DNA from: Sphingomonas pruni NBRC 15498
GTDB taxonomy: Bacteria; Pseudomonadota; Alphaproteobacteria; Sphingomonadales; Sphingomonadaceae
Assembly (NCBI RefSeq): GCF_001598455.1
Contig: NZ_BCYZ01000010.1
Span: 31,997 to 95,996, forward strand
Direction of reading: 5' to 3'
DNA length: 64,000 bases
In this document: piece by piece, positions 34,099 through 43,649 of the stretch
How the letters are laid out: each line of letters opens with the position of its first letter
How positions within the stretch are numbered: the first letter of the stretch is position 1
The notes under the pieces: model-generated
The model's database searches: none
Told to the model about the DNA's origin: nothing
The model's input: only the letters and a program-made list of their open reading frames with translations
Position numbers and translations under genes: made by a program

Positions 34099-37000
34099 AT
34101 GACTGCAGATCGCCGGCGGATGGGGCGCCGTCTAACCACTACTTCCGTTCTCGCCTTGACGCTGGGCTGCGCTACCGCCGCGCCCGCGCTGGCCCAGACG
34201 GCACCTGCCACTCCGCCGCAGGCCGATCCCGCGCCAGCTCCTTCGTCCGTCGCCGGGACGGCGGCCGACCCGCAGACCGACAAGGCGCCAAAAAGCGAAG
34301 ACCAGGCCAGTTCTCAGTCTGACGGCAACAAGGGCGAAATCCTCGTGGTCGGGACGCGCGCGTCGCTGCGGTCGGCGATCGCGCGCAAACGCAATGCGGG
34401 GACGGTCGTCGATTCGATCGTCGCCGACGATATCGCCAGCTTCCCCGACAAGAATGTCGGCGACTCGCTCGCGCGCGTGACTGGGGTGCAGCTCAGCCGC
34501 GATTTCGGCGAAGGGGTGCAGGTGTCGATCCGTGGCGTCGAGCCGGATCTCAACCGCGTCGAAGTCAATGGGATGAGCCAGGTGTCGGCGCTCGGCACGC
34601 GCGGCGGCGACTTTCGCGAACTGGCGGCCGAGCTGGTGAAGTCGATCGACGTCTATAAGGGCTATACAGTCGACCTGACCGAGGGCGGGATCGGCGGGAC
34701 CGTCTCGATCGAGACCCGCAAGCCGCTGGAATTGACCAAGCCGCTCGGCAGTATCGTGCTGTCGGCGCAGCATCTCGATACGAGCCGGGATTGGCGGCCG
34801 CGCGGGACCTTCGTGATCGGAACGCCGCACCTGTTCACCGACCGGCTAGGCGTGCTGCTGAACGTCACTTATGACGACGTCACGACGCGCCAGGACTACG
34901 CCAGCAATACCAATTTCAAACGCTTGGCCGATTTCGACCATTCGGACCAGAAGACCGTCGCCGATCCGAACTACGCGAACTTCAACACCTATGCGAGTTG
35001 CGCGAACGTCGGCTCCACCGCGAAGGCCAGCTTCGCGACGCGCCGGGCGGCGTGCGAGACGCAGTTCTTCGATTGGGTGGCGACAGTGCCGCGCTATCGC
35101 AACCTGGTGCGGCGCGACAAGCGCCTGTCGGGCGATTTCACGGTCCAATACGAAGTCGCGCACAATCTCCGCTGGTATGCCGAAGCGCAGATCAACAACC
35201 GTGACCAGCGGTTGATGGACACTAATTATTCGCTCGATATCGGCCGCTACCAGCGTTTCCAGCTCGACCCTTCGCTGGGCACGAGCTCGACGCCGCAGGT
35301 CAAGGTCGGCACGTCGACGGTCGACGGCAACCATGTGGTCACCAGCTACACCACCGCCTTGAATTCGGTGAATATCGGCACCGCCGCGGCACCGGTCTAT
35401 AGCGGGTCGAGCAACATCCTCGGCGTTCAGCGCCGCGACTTCCAATACAACCAGAAGTCGCAATATTTCACCTCCGGCTTCGACTGGGATGTCGGCCGGC
35501 TGAAGATCAAGGGCATGGGGTCGTACGCAAAGGCGACCACGATCGGCGAGACGAATCTCATCTCGCTGAGCACCGGCATCGCTGGTGCGTCAGTGGATAC
35601 GCGCAACCCTCTGGGAATTCCGGTGCTGACCTACCCGAGCAGCGTCGATCCCGCCGATCCCAATATCTATGTCGACTATAACCGTGCCGGAAATGTGGGG
35701 CAGGCCGGTCCGGTCCTGCAATATCGCCCCTCTCAGTCGAGCAATACCGAGAAGCAGTTGAAGCTCGACGCCGATTGGCAGGTCGATTTCGGCCCGTTGA
35801 AGATGATCGAATTCGGCGGCCAGGTCCGCTGGCAGGACTATATTTCCTATACCGGCGGCGGTTCGCGCCTGATTTCGGCTCCGGGCGTCACGCCGCTCGT
35901 CTATCAGAGCAGCGCCAATGTCTCGTACACGACCAACGTCGTCGATGCGGCCACCGTGCCGCGGCGCGTGAATGGCACCACTTACTACATCACGCGTGCC
36001 GAATATGCCGGGCTGATCGATGCGCTCGGGACTGTGAGCGGCGGCGCGCCATTGTTCACTGGCCTGCAGGGCGCACCGAACACGATCCCGGGCCGCATAT
36101 CCTACGCCAATTTCAATTCCGACATCCTCGGCAAATATTATGACCTGTCGGGCTTTGACCAGGATCTGGTGCTGAAGGCGAATGGTCTGCCGCAAATCCC
36201 GGCCTACCAGATCAGCGAGACGGTTGCCGCAGGGTATCTGAAGGCGGATTTCGCCACCCATGTGTTCGGCATGCGACTGACCGGCAATGGCGGCGTTCGC
36301 TATACCTTCACCAGGGACAACGGTATCGGCACCAATATCAGCCGCGTCACTCGCTTCAACTCGACCGGGGGCACCGAGACGGTGGTGCTGGCCGCGCAAC
36401 AGGCAACGCTGAAGAACAGCTACGCGGACGTGCTGCCGGCGTTCAATGCTGCGCTGGAGTTCACCCCCAATCTGGTGCTGCGCGCCAACTGGGCAAAGAA
36501 CCTGGCCCGTCCCAAGCCGACTGACCTCGTGCCGAATATCAATTGTCTCGACGATGCTACCGTCGCTGCTGCCGATGATGTCTGCACCGCGGGCAATCCG
36601 GACCTGAAGCCGTATCGCGCGGATCAATGGGAACTCAATCTCGCCTGGTATCCGAACAAGGATACCCTGGTCAGCCTTGGCTATTACAAGAAATACGAAT
36701 CGAGCTTCGTCGTTCCGAACGTGACGCGGAGCGGAGTGGACCTGTTCCACGACGGTATCACCTATACCGTCCGCCAGCCGATAAACGGGTTCGGCGCGCT
36801 GCTCGACGGTATCGAGGCGAGTGCGCAAACGGTCTTCAGCTTCCTGCCGAAGCCGTTCGACGGCTTTGGCGCATCCGGGAACCTGACCTATGCCCGGGCG
36901 ATCCGCACCAACCTGACCAATTCGGCCACCGGCGCTCCGCTGAAGGAATATCCCGGCCTGTCGACCTGGACCTGGAACGCCAGCGTCTTCTACGACAAGG

Positions 37001-37275
37001 GGTTCCTCAACGTCCGGATGAACTACAATTACCGGTCGGATTGGCTGGTGACGATCGCCGACTCCAACAACGGCAACCTCCCGATCTATCGCAAGGCCGA
37101 GGGGTATCTGGACGGCAAGATCACCCTACGTTTCCCCAAATGGCATTTCAGCGTGTTCGCCGAGATGCAGAACATCAACAAGGAATATTCGAAGTCCTAT
37201 GTGAAGGGCATCGGCACCTCGGAAGTCTATTATCCCGGGCAGCGCTTCTTCGTCGGCGTGCAGGCCAAATTCTGA
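34099..37275 (+). CDS. TonB-dependent receptor for pectic oligosaccharides (inferred substrate)
   Basis: 1058 residues. Signal peptide (TTTSVLALTLGCATAAPALAQT), a Pro/Ala-rich linker, TonB box-like GEILVVGTRASLRSAI, and a plug with VVDSIVADDIASFPDKNVGDSLARVTGVQLSRD and VSIRGVEPDLNRVEVNGM. The large barrel ends in QRFFVGVQAKF. This plug style belongs to the Caulobacter/Sphingomonas carbohydrate receptor class. Its place in the middle of the RG-I genes suggests uptake of rhamnogalacturonan fragments. Start 34099 has AGGAGAG before it; a frame from 33976 lacks a signal peptide at its start. Confidence 0.9.
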   Translation: MTADRRRMGRRLTTTSVLALTLGCATAAPALAQTAPATPPQADPAPAPSSVAGTAADPQTDKAPKSEDQASSQSDGNKGEILVVGTRASLRSAIARKRNAGTVVDSIVADDIASFPDKNVGDSLARVTGVQLSRDFGEGVQVSIRGVEPDLNRVEVNGMSQVSALGTRGGDFRELAAELVKSIDVYKGYTVDLTEGGIGGTVSIETRKPLELTKPLGSIVLSAQHLDTSRDWRPRGTFVIGTPHLFTDRLGVLLNVTYDDVTTRQDYASNTNFKRLADFDHSDQKTVADPNYANFNTYASCANVGSTAKASFATRRAACETQFFDWVATVPRYRNLVRRDKRLSGDFTVQYEVAHNLRWYAEAQINNRDQRLMDTNYSLDIGRYQRFQLDPSLGTSSTPQVKVGTSTVDGNHVVTSYTTALNSVNIGTAAAPVYSGSSNILGVQRRDFQYNQKSQYFTSGFDWDVGRLKIKGMGSYAKATTIGETNLISLSTGIAGASVDTRNPLGIPVLTYPSSVDPADPNIYVDYNRAGNVGQAGPVLQYRPSQSSNTEKQLKLDADWQVDFGPLKMIEFGGQVRWQDYISYTGGGSRLISAPGVTPLVYQSSANVSYTTNVVDAATVPRRVNGTTYYITRAEYAGLIDALGTVSGGAPLFTGLQGAPNTIPGRISYANFNSDILGKYYDLSGFDQDLVLKANGLPQIPAYQISETVAAGYLKADFATHVFGMRLTGNGGVRYTFTRDNGIGTNISRVTRFNSTGGTETVVLAAQQATLKNSYADVLPAFNAALEFTPNLVLRANWAKNLARPKPTDLVPNINCLDDATVAAADDVCTAGNPDLKPYRADQWELNLAWYPNKDTLVSLGYYKKYESSFVVPNVTRSGVDLFHDGITYTVRQPINGFGALLDGIEASAQTVFSFLPKPFDGFGASGNLTYARAIRTNLTNSATGAPLKEYPGLSTWTWNASVFYDKGFLNVRMNYNYRSDWLVTIADSNNGNLPIYRKAEGYLDGKITLRFPKWHFSVFAEMQNINKEYSKSYVKGIGTSEVYYPGQRFFVGVQAKF

Positions 37276-37302
37276 CGCGGAAGGGCTACAATTTCCTCCC
37301 CT

Positions 37303-37338
37303 CGACCGGCTGCCCAGCGGGCCGCCGGTCGCTCTTTT
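37303..37338 (+). terminator. Probable terminator after the large TonB receptor
   Basis: Outer stem CGACCGGC/GCCGGTCG (37303-37310 with 37324-37331), inner stem GCCC/GGGC, then CTCTTTTGC. It lies 28 bp past the stop. The T run is short. Confidence 0.5.
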
Positions 37339-37392
37339 GCGAGCGGGATCGGACCACGCACGCAAGAATTCGCTGCGCGGCCGAAGCACGAC

Positions 37393-38940
37393 ATGCAACT
37401 TCCTAAAAGACCGAGCGAAACTGCGTTGACGCGCCGGACTCTGAGTCTCGGCCTCGTCGCGGGTGCATTGCTGCCGTTTCCGGCACACGCCTCGCACCTG
37501 TTCGACGTCAGCGCGTTCGGCGCGAAAGGCGACGGCCGTGCCATCGACAGCGGCGCATTCAACGCAGCGATCGTCGCGGCCGCGCGTGCCGGCGGCGGCA
37601 TCGTGCTGGTACCGTCCGGTCGCTATCTTTGCTTTTCGATCCAACTGAAAAGCCGCGTCACTATCCAGCTGGCGAAGGGCGCCGTGATAGAAGCGGCCGA
37701 TCCGGCACGGCACGCCGGAAAATATGACCTGCCGGAGGATGCCGACCAACTCTACCAGGATTTCGGGCACAGCCATTGGCGCAACAGCCTGATCTGGGGA
37801 GAGGATGTCGATAACGCGGCGATCGTCGGCCCCGGCCTGATTCACGGCCTGGGACTGACGCGCGACGGACCCGGTGCGCGATGGAAGGCGCAGACGGGGG
37901 AGCGCCCTTTGTCGATGCAGGGTATGACCGGCACGCAGATCGCCGCTCTGGAACCTGAAGCGATCACGATGCGCGGAAAGGGCAACAAGGCGATCGCGCT
38001 CCGCAACGGGCGCAACATCCGTCTGGCCGGATTCTCGATGCTGAAATGCGGGCATTTCGCGATCCTCGCGACGGGTACGCGCGACCTGACGATCCAGAAC
38101 CTGACGATCGACACCGAGCGCGACGGCATCGACCTGGACTGCGTACAGGATGCGCTGGTCGAGAATTGCCACGTCAATACGCCCAATGACGACGCGATTG
38201 TGGTCAAGGCCAGCTACGCGCTCGGCCGGGCGATTGCGGCCGAGCGCGTGACGATCCGAGGTTGCGCGGTGTCGGGGTACGATCTGGGTACGATGCTCGA
38301 TAGGACTTGCCGCAAGACCCAGCAATTGGCGCCCGACCGCGACCGCGTCACCGGCCGGATCAAGCTGGGGACCGAGAGCAACGGCGGCTATCGCGATATC
38401 CTGATCGAGGATTGCAGCTTCACCCATTGCCGCGGTCTCGCGCTGGAGACGGTCGATGGCGGGGTGATGGAACATGTCGTCGCGCGCCGCCTGAAGATGC
38501 TCGACGTAACCACCGCACCGATCTTTCTGCGGCTGGGCGATCGCCGGCGCGGGCCGCCCGGAACGGGTATCGGCGCCATGCGCGATGTCATGATCAGCGA
38601 CGTCGACGCGGCGGGTATCGACCACCGATATCCGGCAGCGATTGCGGGGCTCGCCGGCCATCCGATCGAGAACGTGAGGCTCCAGAATATCAGCCTGACC
38701 TATGACGGCGGAGGCACCGAGGCCGACGCCGTGCGCCATCCCGACGAGCATCCCGGCGCGTATCCCGAACCAAGCATGTTCGGTCCTTTGCCTGCCTGGG
38801 GGCTATGGGTGCGGCATGCGCGCGGGCTGGCGATAGACGGTCTCCAACTCGCCGTCTCCGCGCGCGATGCGCGGCCGCCGATCCTGCTGGACGATGCTCC
38901 GAATACAGCCATTTCCAGGGCGCCGCTTTGGCGCGGCTGA
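37393..38940 (+). CDS. Glycoside hydrolase family 28 (polygalacturonase / rhamnogalacturonan hydrolase type)
   Basis: 515 residues with a Tat-type leader (LTRRTLSLGLVAGALLPFPAHA). A right-handed beta-helix is indicated by VSAFGAKGDGRAIDSGAFNAAI, ERDGIDLDC (Asp244, Asp247) and PNDDAIVVK (Asp266, Asp267). The RIK-type motif is VTGRIKLGTESNGG. These give the catalytic acids of GH28, though the usual GHG is not obvious. It hydrolyses galacturonate linkages in pectin; endo or exo mode cannot be told. It is separated from the receptor by a probable terminator. Confidence 0.85.
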   Translation: MQLPKRPSETALTRRTLSLGLVAGALLPFPAHASHLFDVSAFGAKGDGRAIDSGAFNAAIVAAARAGGGIVLVPSGRYLCFSIQLKSRVTIQLAKGAVIEAADPARHAGKYDLPEDADQLYQDFGHSHWRNSLIWGEDVDNAAIVGPGLIHGLGLTRDGPGARWKAQTGERPLSMQGMTGTQIAALEPEAITMRGKGNKAIALRNGRNIRLAGFSMLKCGHFAILATGTRDLTIQNLTIDTERDGIDLDCVQDALVENCHVNTPNDDAIVVKASYALGRAIAAERVTIRGCAVSGYDLGTMLDRTCRKTQQLAPDRDRVTGRIKLGTESNGGYRDILIEDCSFTHCRGLALETVDGGVMEHVVARRLKMLDVTTAPIFLRLGDRRRGPPGTGIGAMRDVMISDVDAAGIDHRYPAAIAGLAGHPIENVRLQNISLTYDGGGTEADAVRHPDEHPGAYPEPSMFGPLPAWGLWVRHARGLAIDGLQLAVSARDARPPILLDDAPNTAISRAPLWRG

Positions 38941-38960
38941 GATTGACCCGCGAGGCAATG

Positions 38961-38970
38961 TGGTATACCA
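38961..38970. promoter_or_regulatory. TGGTATACCA palindrome before rhaM: candidate FadR/UxuR-type operator
   Basis: Perfect 10-bp palindrome with AT flanks (ATG...GAT), 48 bp upstream of the rhaM start. GntR proteins of the FadR subfamily that control hexuronate genes (ExuR/UxuR in enterobacteria) bind TTGGTATACCAA-like sites. A FadR-type regulator lies at 45336. The link is inferred. Confidence 0.5.
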
Positions 38971-39017
38971 GATGTTGAACATATATGCCACATAATGGGT
39001 TTTTTGGGGGAGGGGCA

Positions 39018-39332
39018 GTGTCGATCTCGGCGTTCAAGATGCAGCTGAAGCCCGGTATGATCGACGAATATCGTCGTCGCCATGAGGAGATATGGCCGGA
39101 ACTATCGGCGCTGCTGACCGCGGCCGGCATCTACGATTATTCGATCTTTCTCGATGAGGATGCGCTCGCGCTGTTCGCCGTGCTGAAGCTGCGCGACGAT
39201 AATGATCGCGACGCGCTGCCAGACCATCCGCTCATGAAGAAGTGGTGGGATTATATGGCGCCGCTGATGGAAGTCGAAGCCGACAACCGGCCGAAGGAAT
39301 GGTCGCTTCCGCTGATCTTTCACCATGCGTAG
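39018..39332 (+). CDS. rhaM: L-rhamnose mutarotase
   Basis: 104 residues from GTG 39018, preceded by a G-rich ribosome site. The catalytic His22 lies in DEYRRRHEEIWPELS, with YDYSIFLDED and WWDYMAPLMEVEADN later, all typical of YiiL/RhaM. It interconverts alpha and beta rhamnose in the cytoplasm. An ATG at 38985 is in frame but adds a glycine-rich stretch foreign to the family. It overlaps the GH35 gene by eight bases, so rhamnose release and side-chain removal share a transcript. Confidence 0.9.
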   Translation: MSISAFKMQLKPGMIDEYRRRHEEIWPELSALLTAAGIYDYSIFLDEDALALFAVLKLRDDNDRDALPDHPLMKKWWDYMAPLMEVEADNRPKEWSLPLIFHHA

Positions 39333-42300
39333 GATCGTCCGGCTATCGATCGGTCTGGGCGTACTGGCTGGGTTCCTTCTGGCGAGCGCCGCGCCGGCGC
39401 AGACAGCACGCCCGACCGAGAACCTGGCCGCGCCGGCGAAGACGTTCGGTCGCGTGTCCTATGATGCGCGGTCGCTGATGATCGACGGCAAGCGCAAGGT
39501 CATCTGGTCGAGCGAGTTCCACCCGTTTCGCCTGCCCAGTCCGGACCTGTGGCGCGACATCCTGCAGAAGATGAAGGCGAGCGGGTTCAACACCGTCGCG
39601 CTCTATTTCGACTGGGGCTATCATACCGCAAAGCAAGGGCAATACGACTTTACCGGCATCCGCGACATCGATCGCGTGCTGACCATGGCGGAAGAGGAAG
39701 GGCTCTACGTCATCGCTCGTCCGGGGCCGTATGTGAATGCCGAATTGTCGCGCGGTGGCTTTCCCGGCTGGCTGGTCAATCAGAAGGCGCATGCGCGGAC
39801 CGACGACCCCGCTTATCTCGCGGCGGTCGACGAGTGGATGAGCAGGATCGACGCGATCGTCGCGCGGCACCAGATCAACGGCGACGGTACGGGACATCGC
39901 GGCACCGTCATCCTCTATCAGATCGAGAACGAGCTGCCGCTGACCACGTCCGCGCAGCGGCGCTACATGGATCATCTCTATGCCAAGGTGCGCGCCGATG
40001 GCGTCACCATCCCGCTGTTCCACAACGACCAGGGGCGCAACGGCTATTGGGTGCCTGAGAGCTCGCCCGTCGCCAACGTGGTGAAAGGGCCGAACGACCT
40101 CTACGCGTTCGACGGATATCCCGGCGGCACCTGCACTGCGACCGGAAAGGTCACGCATGGATCGGCCGCGCCGGATTGGGGCTTTTACGGTCCCGGTGGC
40201 GCTAGGGGCGGGGCCTCGGCTTCGCCCGACACTCCCGCCTTCCTCGCCGAATTCGGCGGCGGCTGGTTCGATTATTGGGGCTCGAACGGCGGCTATGAGT
40301 GCAACGCGATCCAGCGTGGCAAGCGGTTCCAGCGTGTCTTCTACGGCACCAATCTCGCCAACGGCATCGACATCCAGAGCTTCTACATGGGCTATGGCGG
40401 GACGAGCTGGGGCTGGTTGCCGGCGCCGGTGGTCTTCACCAGCTACGATTACGGAGCGGCGATCTCCGAGGCGCGCGAGCTGCGCGAAAAGGCTGGGGAA
40501 CTGAAGCAACTCGGCGGCCTGATCGCCGCTGTGCCCGATCTTGCCGGCATGGTCCCGGCCGGGCCGGCGGTCGCCTCTTCTCCCAATATCCAGGTCTACC
40601 ACGACAAGAGCCCGGACAGCGGCGCGCGCTTTCTGCTGGTCACGCATCGGCCGTCGAATGGCCAGAGCGACGATCGCTTCACGATCACTGCCGACCTACC
40701 AGATGGGCGCTACACCTTCCCGCAGTCCGCGCCGATGCGGCTCCACGGCTTTGATGCGAAATGGCTGCTCGCAGGGGTCGATCTGGGCGCGCAACGCCTG
40801 GTCTATTCGACGTCCGAGTTGCAGTCGTCGGTAACGATAGACGGTGGAGATCTGATCTTGCTCTATGGCCGCCATGGCGAGGACGGGGAAACCGTCCTGC
40901 GCTATGCGTCGGCGCCCAAAGTCGAGGTGTTGCAGGGTCAGGCGGCGAGCGTGTTCGACGCCGCGAAGGGCGACCTTCGGCTGAACTACGCGCATGACGG
41001 CCGGACGGTAGTCCGCGTGACCGGGGGCGGGCGTCCTGCGCTCGTGCTGTTGCTCACCGACGAAGCCGAGGGCGTACGATACTGGCAGCGGGATACGGCC
41101 GAGGGCCCGGTGCTGGTCCGTGGCCCCGCGCTCGTTCGGCGCGTCGATGCAAGTCGCGGCACGTTGATGCTGATCGGCGATACCAAGGCCGAGACCCCGC
41201 TCGAGCTCTGGGCGCCGGCGGCGATCAAACAAGTGCGCTGGAATGGTGCGACCATTGCGCTGACATCCGGTGCGGTCGGCAGCCGCCTCGCCACGCGACC
41301 GCTGGCCGGACCCGCCGATTTCGCGCTTCCCGCGCTGACCGACTGGCGGATGGCGGCGGGTTCGCCCGAGGCCGATCCCGCATTCGACGACAGCAAGTGG
41401 CAAGCGGTCGACAATCGCCAGTCGGCAACGATCACCGCCAAGCCCGACGGTCAGCAGACCCTGGTTATGGACGCCTATGGCTTTCACGACGGCGATGTCT
41501 GGTATCGCGGCCGTTTCACCGGATCCGCTGAAGCTCGGCAGATCGCGTTGTTCTACGGCGCCGGCGGCGCGGGTATGGTGCAACTGTTCCTCGACGGGAA
41601 GCTGATTGGCCAGGACGAATTGCCCAGCGGTTTGCCGCGGCCGATCACCACCGGACTGGCGCGTTTCACGCTGCCCGAGGCGGCGCGGACACCGGGCGAA
41701 CACGTGTTGGCTGTCATGGTGCGCAACAACGGCCATAATTGGGACCTCGGCGCGGACGAATTCCACAAAGAGGCGCGCGGTTTGGTCTCGGTTTCGATCG
41801 AGTCTCCCGCTGGGCGCAGCTTCGCGGTTCCGATCGCCTGGAAGATTCAGGGAAAAGCGGGCGGCGAAACGCTGCCGGATCCGGCGCGCGGCCCCGCCAA
41901 CAATGGCGGCCAATATGGCGAGCGGATGGGCTGGCACCTTCCCGCCTTCGACGACACCAAATGGGCAGCGGCGAAGGTTCCAGCGGCGACGCCGCCGGCT
42001 GGCACGACCTGGTATCGCACGCGCTTCGATGTCGCGGTGCCGAAAGGGCAGGACGCCACGATCGCGCTGGCGTTCGGCGATACCGACGTGCCGCGGTCGA
42101 TGGCGCGCTATCGCGTGCTGCTCTTCGTCAACGGTTGGAACATGGGACAATTCATCGCCCATGTCGGACCGCAGCGCGTATTCCCTATCCCCGAGGGTAT
42201 CCTGAACCACCGGGGCGCCAATACGATCGCGCTGGCGGTCACCTCGGACGGCGCGCCCGGGGATGCGCTAGAGGCGGTCAAGCTGGTGACGCTGCGCAAT

Positions 42301-42378
42301 GTCGCCGGCGGGGTGCCGGTGCGGCTGGTGCCCGCGCCCGCGCGTCCCGCCGAGCTCAATCCGGTCGCCGCGCAATGA
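39325..42378 (+). CDS. Beta-galactosidase, GH35
   Basis: 1017 residues with a signal peptide (LSIGLGVLAGFLLASAAPAQ). The GH35 barrel carries the acid/base in LYQIENELPL (Glu203) and the nucleophile in FLAEFGGGWFD (Glu309), with VALYFDWGYH and IARPGPYVNAELSRGGFPGW typical of the family. The long C-terminal part holds two jelly-roll modules (DGDVWYRGRFTG, GTTWYRTRFDVAVPKG). Here it probably removes galactan side chains from RG-I outside the cytoplasm. Confidence 0.92.
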   Translation: MRRIVRLSIGLGVLAGFLLASAAPAQTARPTENLAAPAKTFGRVSYDARSLMIDGKRKVIWSSEFHPFRLPSPDLWRDILQKMKASGFNTVALYFDWGYHTAKQGQYDFTGIRDIDRVLTMAEEEGLYVIARPGPYVNAELSRGGFPGWLVNQKAHARTDDPAYLAAVDEWMSRIDAIVARHQINGDGTGHRGTVILYQIENELPLTTSAQRRYMDHLYAKVRADGVTIPLFHNDQGRNGYWVPESSPVANVVKGPNDLYAFDGYPGGTCTATGKVTHGSAAPDWGFYGPGGARGGASASPDTPAFLAEFGGGWFDYWGSNGGYECNAIQRGKRFQRVFYGTNLANGIDIQSFYMGYGGTSWGWLPAPVVFTSYDYGAAISEARELREKAGELKQLGGLIAAVPDLAGMVPAGPAVASSPNIQVYHDKSPDSGARFLLVTHRPSNGQSDDRFTITADLPDGRYTFPQSAPMRLHGFDAKWLLAGVDLGAQRLVYSTSELQSSVTIDGGDLILLYGRHGEDGETVLRYASAPKVEVLQGQAASVFDAAKGDLRLNYAHDGRTVVRVTGGGRPALVLLLTDEAEGVRYWQRDTAEGPVLVRGPALVRRVDASRGTLMLIGDTKAETPLELWAPAAIKQVRWNGATIALTSGAVGSRLATRPLAGPADFALPALTDWRMAAGSPEADPAFDDSKWQAVDNRQSATITAKPDGQQTLVMDAYGFHDGDVWYRGRFTGSAEARQIALFYGAGGAGMVQLFLDGKLIGQDELPSGLPRPITTGLARFTLPEAARTPGEHVLAVMVRNNGHNWDLGADEFHKEARGLVSVSIESPAGRSFAVPIAWKIQGKAGGETLPDPARGPANNGGQYGERMGWHLPAFDDTKWAAAKVPAATPPAGTTWYRTRFDVAVPKGQDATIALAFGDTDVPRSMARYRVLLFVNGWNMGQFIAHVGPQRVFPIPEGILNHRGANTIALAVTSDGAPGDALEAVKLVTLRNVAGGVPVRLVPAPARPAELNPVAAQ

Positions 42379-42449
42379 TCGGCGACCAACATGTCAAGTC
42401 GCGCGGCCGGGCTCTGCTGCCCGCGCGCCAAACCCGCAGGAGAAATTGA

Positions 42450-43565
42450 TTGGCTGCCGTTACCCATGACGTCCCGCACGGCGACGTCACCACAGCGATC
42501 GACAAGCTGATCGACAATTTGCTCAACATCAAGGACGAGACGGGCGAGTTCCTGCTCCGCCTCGAGGATGGTCGGGTCATCGACACCAAGGGCTGGGCCG
42601 GTTGGGAATGGACCCACGGCGTCGGACTGTTCGGCCTGTGGCGGCTGTTCGAGCAGACCGGCGACAAGAAGGCGCTGGCGGTCATCAAACAATGGTTCGA
42701 CGATCGCTTTGCCGAAGGTACGCCGACCAAGAACATCAACACGATGGCCCCGTTCCTGACGCTGGCCTATCTCTACGAATATGAAGCTGATCCGCGTTAC
42801 CTCTCCTATCTCGACACCTGGGCCGAATGGCTGATGGCGCCGGACGGCCTGCCCAAGACCGAGGAGGGCGCATTCCAGCACCTCGTCTATAATGACGATA
42901 ATCCGGGCGAGTTGTGGGACGACACGTTGATGATGTCGGTCCTGCCCCTGGCCAAGATCGGGCTGCTGCTCGATCGTCCTCAATATGTCGAGGAGGCCAA
43001 GCGCCAATTCCTGGTCCACATCAAATATCTATACGACAAGACCACCGGACTGTGGTTCCACGGCTGGAATTTCAACGGGCGGCATAATTTCGCGGAGGCG
43101 CTGTGGGCGCGGGGCAATTGCTGGGTGACGATCGCGATTCCCGAGATCATCGAAATCCTCGATCTGCCGCCGGGCGATGCCTTCCGCATCTTCCTGGTCG
43201 ATACGCTGGCGGCACAGGTCAAGACATTGGCCGAGACGCAGGATGCCGATACCGGCCTGTGGCACACGCTGATCGTCGATCCGACCAGCTATCTGGAGGC
43301 GTCCGCCACCGCGGGCTTCGCCTACGGCATTCTGAAAGGAGTGCGGAAAGGCTATCTGCCGCGCCATTACGAGGCGGTCGGGATCAAGGCGGTGAAGGGG
43401 GTCCTCGCGAATATCGATGCGGCGGGCGAACTGAAGCAAGTCTCTTTCGGCACCGCCATGGGTGACACGCAGCAATTCTACAAGGACATCGCGCTTACCT
43501 CGATGCCGTATGGACAAAGCCTGGCGGTGATCGCGCTGGGCGAATTCCTGCGGACGTACATCTGA
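42450..43565 (+). CDS. Unsaturated rhamnogalacturonyl hydrolase, GH105 (YteR-like)
   Basis: 371 residues, no signal peptide, so cytoplasmic. The alpha6/alpha6 barrel includes WEWTHGVGLFGLWRLFE, the catalytic Asp in ELWDDTLMM (Asp157/158), FHGWNFNGRHNFAEALWARGNCW and the closing SMPYGQSLAV. It hydrates the unsaturated uronate at the end of products made by PL11 and PL26 lyases and frees rhamnose. The start is TTG: AGGAG lies seven bases before it and no ATG is suitably placed. Confidence 0.92.
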   Translation: MAAVTHDVPHGDVTTAIDKLIDNLLNIKDETGEFLLRLEDGRVIDTKGWAGWEWTHGVGLFGLWRLFEQTGDKKALAVIKQWFDDRFAEGTPTKNINTMAPFLTLAYLYEYEADPRYLSYLDTWAEWLMAPDGLPKTEEGAFQHLVYNDDNPGELWDDTLMMSVLPLAKIGLLLDRPQYVEEAKRQFLVHIKYLYDKTTGLWFHGWNFNGRHNFAEALWARGNCWVTIAIPEIIEILDLPPGDAFRIFLVDTLAAQVKTLAETQDADTGLWHTLIVDPTSYLEASATAGFAYGILKGVRKGYLPRHYEAVGIKAVKGVLANIDAAGELKQVSFGTAMGDTQQFYKDIALTSMPYGQSLAVIALGEFLRTYI

Positions 43566-43649
43566 TGGCGACCATGTCGCACTGCCGGTGCAGCGGCAGC
43601 ATCGCCAACCGCCGCGCGGTCACGTCCATGGCACTCGGGGGGCGATAGG

